From Berberis thunbergii (lineage: Eukaryota > Streptophyta > Magnoliopsida > Ranunculales > Berberidaceae): a stretch of 64,000 bases of DNA. The stretch lies in the NCBI GenBank assembly GCA_003290165.1, contig QNQO01001830.1, positions 1 to 64,000 on the forward strand, read 5' to 3'. Under the pieces are notes generated by a model. It was given only the letters and a program-made list of their open reading frames with translations, was not told where the DNA came from and did no database searches. Of the stretch, positions 58,075 through 64,000 are shown one piece after another (the stretch's first letter is position 1; the number at the start of each line of letters is the position of its first letter). The position numbers and the translations under genes were made by a program.

Positions 58075-58075
58075 T

Positions 58076-58540
58076 TTTTTAATTTTAGAGAAAGTCATAG
58101 GTTCAAGTTACTCTATGTGGAAAGGGTCCCCTTAAAATTCTAAGTACTCCAAAATTTTATTTCTTATAATAAGCACATAGTTACAATAAATCGATTTTGT
58201 AATTATCGTTATGTAAAAAATGGCCCCGTTTTAGTCCTCGCACATGGCTGCTAAATTCCTAGGACCGACACTATAGTGAAACAATAATTCTAACCAGCCA
58301 TGTGTTGTTAGTTTTTTTTTTTTTTCCTTTTTTTCCTTTTTACAATTTTACCCCTTCTAGAGCTAGTGTTTGTGATTGTGTTTTAAAGATAAGAGATAAA
58401 AAGTGTAAAAACACCAAAAAATACTAGCAAACATGACTGGCTAGACTTACTCCAAAACATTAGAAAAAATATCTACTAGTGAGCCAACTCATGTAACTTG
58501 TAAGAACTTGTGTTGCTTTTGAACTCATATATTGTGACAA
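58076..58540. other. Intergenic DNA
   Basis: AT-rich with a T tract at 58310-58330. No gene. Confidence 0.4.
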
Positions 58541-58846
58541 TTGGGGAGGATATTCAACACCATCGGTGATGCACAATACTTTATTATGACTGTCAATGAT
58601 TTTAGTAAATGCACACGAGGATACCTTATACAACATAAATATGAAACTTTGCATCACATCCAAAAATTTTCTGCTATGGTACAAAGGCAAGTTTCTATTC
58701 ATGTTAAAAACATTCGGTCTTATAATGGAATTGAATTTATTCCTTCGCATTTTTCTTTGTTAATTCCTTGGGCATATTGCGAGGACAAAATTTTATTGAC
58801 GCAACAAAATGCACTTGTCGAACAAAAACAAATACACTTAATATAG
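58541..58846 (+). pseudogene. Ty1/copia integrase fragment
   Basis: The frame reads IGDAQYFIMTVNDFSKCTRG, then KYETLHHIQKFSAMVQRQ and HVKNIRSYNGIEF, then QQNALVEQK. This parallels the copia integrase core: the two aspartate motifs have become VNDFSK and RSYNGIEF (Asp replaced by Tyr), and the glutamate motif reads ALVEQK. A dead isolated relic without LTRs. Confidence 0.65.
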
Positions 58847-58849
58847 CAC

Positions 58850-59239
58850 ACAATTGGTTGTAATCCCTGCACAAAACCAATTCACATAATCTTTTTTAGT
58901 TTCCTTGTGTTTTACATACTTTTTCTTAACTAACTACCATAAGTTGTGTTTTACATACTTTTTCTTAACTAACTACCATAAGTTGGTATGGCGTAAGCGT
59001 TTTACAACTTAACCCCTTAAAATTCACTTGCTTAATTATCTTATTAACCTTATGCAAATTAACCCTTGTATATGATGTGTGTGTGTATATATATATATAT
59101 GTATTTAATTTTTTTAAACCCGTTACCCTCCCCACCCCATGCTGTCGGCCAGGTTCGAATTCGTGATGTGTGATTCATCCGCCAGACCTCTACCAACTTA
59201 GATGATATACCTTTGGCGTATAAATTTGTTTATTGTTAC
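58850..59239. other. Intergenic DNA with small tandem duplication
   Basis: GTGTTTTACATACTTTTTCT..AACTAACTACCATAAGTTG occurs twice in tandem (58909-58985). A GT/TA microsatellite lies at about 59078-59102. Confidence 0.6.
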
Positions 59240-59856
59240 TATTTTATAATGACAACAACTACTCCACACCACCAAAAGTGTTTTCTCACACCATTTAACT
59301 CTCTCACACCACTTGCTTTATTTTTCATCCCCATTCAAATCGAAATGTAAGTCTTCCCTCCCCCATTCAAATATTCCCTCTCCCTACATACAAAACACAT
59401 TCAAATTCGACTCCTTCTCTTGGTTCGATTGCTTATTCCCTTCTCGCATATTCTCTCTCGGAAAACAAGCAAGCAAATCTTTCCTCTCGCATCTTTTCTT
59501 CTCTTGGTTCAATTGCTTCTGAAACCTTTTAGATCCATTCTTCATTTCGTCTCAGATTTTGACTCCAACGCTTATGAACACAAGCTTTCAAGTTATTCAT
59601 TTCTTGCAAAAAAATTCAAGAAGTTAACATTGTAAACATTTTGTTAACTTACCAAAATTTTCAAAAAAAAAACAAAGTAATCTCATGGAAACTATAAAAA
59701 AAAATTCAGAAAAGTTTTCAATAACAAAAACAAAGTAAACTTCAGAAATCACAAAAAAAATTATTGTTCGCCTAAGCCAATGCGAGGTTTCGCATTGATA
59801 TGAGTGAACAGTAAAAAAAATCTGATAAAAATTTCATGTTTGCCCAGAACAATGTG

Positions 59857-60412
59857 AGTTTTTAAGACAAATTTGCACGACTTTAGTAAAATGAACATAA
59901 CTTTATAATTTCAATACATTTTCAAGTGATTCAAATTGTATTTATTAGATAACTCATAGTGCTACAATGTTTGTGTTTTGATCAGCTTGAGAATCGGTTT
60001 CAATCGAGCACATAAGTTGGCCGAAAGTCAGGGACACTATCCCGTTTTCATTGCGAAACAGATTTGCGCGACTTTAGTAAAATGACCATAACTTGATCAT
60101 TTCAAAACATTTCAAGTGATTCAAGTTGTGTTTATTAGATAACTCAAAGTACTACAATTTTTGATCTTTGATGAATTTGAGAATCGGTATCGATCGAGCG
60201 TATATGTTAGCCGAAAGGCAGGGACACTATCCCGTTTTCATTGTGAGACAGATTTGCGCGACTTTAGTAAAATGACCATAACTTGCCCATTTCAAAACAT
60301 TTCAAGTGATTCAACCTGTGTTTATTGGAGAACTCAGAATACTAAATTTTGTGTGTTTTGATGAGCTTGAGAATCAGTCTCAATTGAGGGTTTAAATTGG
60401 TCGAAGTTATCC
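59857..60412 (+). repeat. Direct array of ~190-bp units (left arm)
   Basis: Units begin near 59867, 60059 and 60249. Each contains GCGACTTTAGTAAAATGACC-like, TTTCAAGTGATTCAA, TTATTAGATAACTCA, GAGAATCGGT and GGGACACTATCCCGTTTTCA-like words. Confidence 0.8.
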
Positions 60413-60466
60413 TGTTTTTAAGTTACCGTTTTTAGACAATCTAGGATAATCATAGCCATAAAATAG

Positions 60467-61170
60467 TGAGGGTTTAAACGGGTAACTTTCGACCAATTTA
60501 AACCCTCAATTAAGACCGATTTTCAAGCTCACACAAAAAATGTAGTGCTCTGTGTTATCTAATAAACACAATTTGAATCACTTGAAAATGTTTTGAAATG
60601 AACAAGTTATGATCATTTTACTAAAGTTGCGCAAATCCGTCTCGCAATGAAAACGTGATAGTGTCCCCGACTTTCGGACAATTTATGTGCTTGATCAAGA
60701 TTGATTCTCGAGCTCATATTAACAAAAAAATGTATTATTCTAAATTATCTAATAAACACAACTTGAATCACTTGAAAATGTTTTGGTCATTTTACTAAAG
60801 TCGTACAATGAAAATGAGATAGTGTCCCTGACTTTCGGCAAACTTATGTACTTGATCAAGAACAATTCTCAAGTTTATTAAAACACAAAATTATAGTACT
60901 CTGAGTTATCTAATAAACACAACTCTAATCACTTGAAAATGTTTTGACATGAGCAAGTTATGATCATTTTACTAAAGTCGCACAAATCTGTCATGCAATG
61001 AAAATGGAATAGTGTCATGACTTTCGGCCAATTTATGTGCTTGATCGAGACCAATTCTCAAGTTGATCAATCACAAAAGTTGTAGTACTCTGAGTTATCT
61101 AATAAATACTTGAAAATGTTTTGAAATGAGTAAGTTATTGTCATTTTACTAAAGTCGCGCAAATCGGTCT
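60467..61170 (-). repeat. Inverted array of ~175-190-bp units (right arm)
   Basis: About four reverse-complement units, with words such as TGAAAATGTTTTGA, CATTTTACTAAAGTCG and ATAGTGTCCC.GACTTTCGG. Confidence 0.8.
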
Positions 61171-61650
61171 TAAAAAACTCGCATTGTTCTGGACGAACAA
61201 GAAATTTCATAATTTTATTTTACAAACACTATTTTTTTTGTGATTTTTGAAAAATTTTCTGAAGTTTATATTGTCTTTGTTATTGAAAATATTTCTAAAG
61301 TTTTAATGAGATTACTTTGTTTTTTTGAAATTTTTTGGAGAGGTTGTGATTTGGGATTCAATTTTTAAGAGTCTCGATTTGGAACAAGAAAGAAGAGATT
61401 TTGAGGAAGAGGGAAGATATTTTTGAGGGAGAGGGAAGAGATTTGAATGTGGGAGAGGGAAGAAATTCGAATGAGGGATGAAGGAATCACGTTTCAATTT
61501 GAATGAGGAGGGAAAAAATGCATTTTTGTTTATACAGGTGATGTGAAAAAGTATGGTGGTGCGAAAATGAAAGTAAGTAGTGTGAAAAAGTAGAATGATG
61601 TGAGAAAACACTTATGGTGGTGTGAACTATACGCTGTCTTTATATTAACA

Positions 61651-62483
61651 AGTAATATCACCATGTAAAAATGGGTCGGGTTTGGTTGTGGTACCACACA
61701 AGCCATTGCCAGTCACCCCAGCCCTTGCTGAACCTTGGGTCTGCACTGTACTATCTCATCTCTCCCGTCTTTGCTCTCTCTCTCGCCCTCTCTTGGCTCC
61801 CAACTCTTTTTCTCTACCTCTTTATTTCTCTTTCTCTGTAACCCATTATCTATTTCTTCATCACACACGCACACAGCAGCAGGAGCTTTTATTGGTGTAG
61901 AAATCAGTTTTGCTGAGTTTCCAATGGTTCTCTCGTTACTCCATAAAACCAACCCATTTCTTTTATCTTCTACTATATTACCTCCTAATTTCGTGTTAAG
62001 CATTGTTTTTTTTTTTGTTGATTTTGTTCAATGGGTATCTATCTATCTTTACCAAAATTTGACTTCATCTCCTCTTAACACCACCCCTGAATTTATTTTT
62101 GACTCATTGTAATTGGAAATAGTCCGAATCGTAGTTAACTTTGATTGATACCACCTCTTTCCACAAGCTTTTCCCTTCCATATAAATAACGTACTGCTTT
62201 CTGTTCACTGGTTTTTCAGCATCTCAGGTTTTGAATTTCATTTTAGGCTCATTTATTTTGATGTTTCAGAAGTCTCATGTTATTTATGTACTTAAAAAAA
62301 TGAAACATATAAACAGATGTGTGTATAGCTTAATTTACTTTACTACCAAGTCAATAGAATGATGTGTAGTAATATTTTAAGGTTCGGGGTTGCCAAAGCT
62401 TCTTAATTGATCTTGTTGCAGCCTTGCAGGAAAAAAGTTGGCATTAAGGAAATGCTGAAGGAGTGATTGGGCCTCAATTCTGT
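61651..62483 (+). other. Promoter and 5' leader region of the next gene
   Basis: CT-rich sequence at 61740-61860 looks like a plant leader, and a TATAAATA lies at 62181-62188. A probable non-coding exon begins after TTGCAG at 62429. Which upstream site is the true start cannot be told. Confidence 0.45.
62181..62188 (+). promoter_or_regulatory. Candidate TATA box
   Basis: TATAAATA lies about 300 bp before the proposed ATG, with a possible short first exon ending at CTCAG|GTTTTG (62227). A start further upstream in the CT-rich leader is equally possible. Confidence 0.35.
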
Positions 62484-64000
62484 ATGGGCTCCCTGAAATT
62501 TTCTTCAAGGTATGACCTTCATTCATTAGGTATATCAGCAATTAAATGTCTCTTTTATCTCAATGTGCTTGACTTACACAAGTGTTGTGGTTAAGTCTAC
62601 TAGAAAAGACTCATGCTAAATTACATTGTTTGAACACAGAAGATGAAGTGTAATGATGTTGAATTTGCTTTGGGTGTGAAGTAATGTCCATGCCTAATGT
62701 TTTTATTTATTTATATATTGTGGAACTATTGAAGTCTAGTCTCCATGAATTTATTTGTTTGTTTATTTTTCATTTTTCTTCAGACCTTATTCCCACTTCA
62801 TATGGAGAGCTAATGTCAGGCTATTTGTAGTCTTGTACATTTGAGCAAAATATTCCAGTTCTGGTTTTCGAAACCCTGTGTGCATTTGGTAGTAATGCTC
62901 TAGCTCTACTAGTGAGAAGAGATTAATCGGGGATTATGCTGATGACATAACATAGCTCCCTTGGATGGACGAGACTAAAATGAGGAAGATTGGGTTGGGC
63001 TTCTTTAAATAAAATAACAATAAATGAAATTAAATATTAAAACAAAATGCTAATTTCAGTAGGTTTGTTCCAGGTCAATCGGGTAAGTATTTCCAACCTA
63101 AAGAGCCGTTTTTTGTTCACTCTATAGCTGAAGATTTCAGGGGCTTAGTATCTGATTGAAGTTTGTATTTCGGGTTTTCTGTATGTGCTTTGAGTCCCCC
63201 CGCCCTCTCTCTTTTTCTTTTCTTTGTTCTCTGAAACTTTTAGCAATGCAAAAATTTAGAACAGTCTGACCACCAAATTTTACAAAGTAGATATCAATGT
63301 GCTTATCTTGTTAAAATGACATTTGTGGTATTTGTGTTATGCTTTTGTACACTGCATGTGTAGCTGATTGAAACTTTCTGTATTTTGGGTCTTTGTACAC
63401 GCAATACTCCTTTTATCTTCTCTCTTTTCTTTACTATCAATTTGAGCCCTTCTCAAAAAGGTTAGAAAGTTTGGAAGTTAACAATGCATATGAAGGAAGA
63501 AAACTTGGTTAAATTGTTAGAACTGTCTGACCCGTAATTTACCAACTATTGCATTATCCTTAATGCAGTACAGATGAAGTCACGGTACGACATTTATGTT
63601 TTTCTTTTGTGATAATCATCTTCCGTCTTGTATAAGGTTATACTGCGAAAATCATGGTGATTTATCCTCAAACTGTATATCGAGGATGTGTGTTTCTGTC
63701 CATATCTAATTTGGAGTTCTAACTTATAGGTTTGTGCTACAACCATTCAGCTATCAAGAGTTTTCCTTAAAGGGTTATGGTATGACTATGGCATGTTATC
63801 GCCCACTGCGGTCTAACATTCAAGTCTTATGGAGGAGTCTTCATTGCTTGAGGAGTGGCATGCCAAAAAGTCGGAAAGTTGGGTACAACATACAGAGTAA
63901 CCAAATGCAAAGTTGGTGCTTTCCATGTTCATCTATTGTATCCAGAAAGGTATATTTCAGATATACTCAATTTAGTTCATCTGGATGGAAAACTCGTTGT
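62484..64000 (+). CDS. 5' end of an unrecognised host gene, runs off window
   Basis: Exon 62484-62509 starts MGSLKFSS and ends TCAAG|GTATGA. The next exon begins after CTTATAG at 63730 and stays open to the window end, giving at least 99 codons. The splice joins in frame (AG|G, Arg). The N-terminus is basic, with Ser, Arg and aromatic residues but few acidic ones (MACYRPLRSNIQVLWRSLHC, then GMPKSRKVGYNIQ), consistent with a plastid or mitochondrial targeting peptide. No domain is visible yet. An alternative start at 63790 (MTMACYRPLR) without the upstream exon is possible, and GTATAT at 63950 could be another donor. Confidence 0.5.

Larger units (their letters stand above)
53392..58075 (-). 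repeat. Inverted second copy of the element interior
   Basis: This is the reverse complement of 46787-48612 plus 52121-53030. It starts at TAATTTATTTAGGAC directly after CTAG and ends at about 58075, where it diverges into unrelated flank. It has no terminal inverted repeats of its own. Removing the L1 insertion (about 55366-57216) leaves about 2.8 kb, close to the 2.7 kb of the left interior. The similarity is high but with many substitutions, suggesting the duplication is older than the copia insertion. Confidence 0.8.
59240..61650. mobile_element. Giant foldback element with inverted tandem arrays (2.4 kb)
   Basis: The two halves are inverted copies around a short centre near 60413-60466. 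The outer arms (59240-59860 and 61170-61650) pair TCCACACCACCAAAAGTG with the minus-strand TTCACACCACCATAAGTG and continue through CCCTCCCCCATTCAAAT-type words. The inner parts are arrays of ~190-bp units: about three on the left and four on the right. No reading frame encodes a known protein. Flanking 9-mers TTTTATAAT and TTTATATTA are only loosely alike. It is probably a foldback or Mutator-like non-autonomous element. Confidence 0.65.

Noticed and set aside
59313..59635. Two overlapping Ser/Phe-rich frames
   Set aside because: They lie in the outer arm of the foldback element and arise from simple pyrimidine-rich repeats.
61735..62112. 125-codon frame with Ser/Leu/Phe-rich content
   Set aside because: It lies in CT-rich leader DNA. 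The in-frame splice at 62509/63730 gives a better start for the downstream gene.

Overview
This 64 kb window is nuclear DNA from a flowering plant, probably a eudicot. It is AT-rich and has GT-AG introns, an organelle RNA-binding APO-family gene and a plastid-type glycine-rich gene. Most of the sequence is transposable-element debris: Ty3/gypsy chromovirus and Athila-type elements, Ty1/copia, RTE and L1 LINEs, hAT and Mutator-like TIR elements and Helitron-like ends. Nothing bacterial, no CRISPR array and no convincing rRNA or tRNA gene was seen. The species cannot be named from the sequence.

Layout. 1-4.7 kb is gene-poor, with two small TIR elements. A complete but decayed RTE LINE lies at 4771-7969 with a 13-bp target duplication. 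8.6-9.7 kb holds a gypsy integrase scrap, a 204-bp hAT MITE and a tandem duplication that copied part of that MITE. A non-autonomous gypsy-type LTR element (10126-12447, duplication CACAC) keeps part of gag and a long stretch of unrelated, possibly captured sequence. 13.7-16.4 kb holds a long-TIR element and Helitron-like ends. They lead into a host gene for a probable plastid membrane protein (16.7-17.9 kb, two exons visible). A 5'-truncated L1 LINE occupies 18.8-22.0 kb (minus), followed by a hAT MITE and two terminal exons of an unrecognised host gene (22994-23414, minus). A nearly complete but stop-riddled chromovirus fills 24034-29998. A 909-bp hAT element (30861-31769, perfect 8-bp duplication) carries a GATC-rich tandem array. 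The clearest host gene is an APO4-like mitochondrial RNA-binding protein gene at 36293-37411 (minus, two exons). A truncated Athila-type element lies at 39.3-45.66 kb (minus).

The most unusual part is 46.4-58.1 kb. An element with ~355-bp terminal inverted repeats (46432-53391), whose two ends both look like Helitron 3' ends (hairpin plus CTAG), is followed at once by an inverted second copy of its interior (53392 to ~58075). Both arms carry what looks like a captured plant promoter/5' leader and a captured coding piece. One arm was interrupted by a copia element lacking gag and reverse transcriptase (48613-52120). The other was interrupted by an L1 lacking nearly all of ORF2 (about 55366-57216). 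A second giant hairpin, made of inverted arrays of ~190-bp repeats, lies at about 59240-61650.

The last 1.5 kb is the start of another host gene on the plus strand: an ATG at 62484, one intron, and an open reading frame running off the window.
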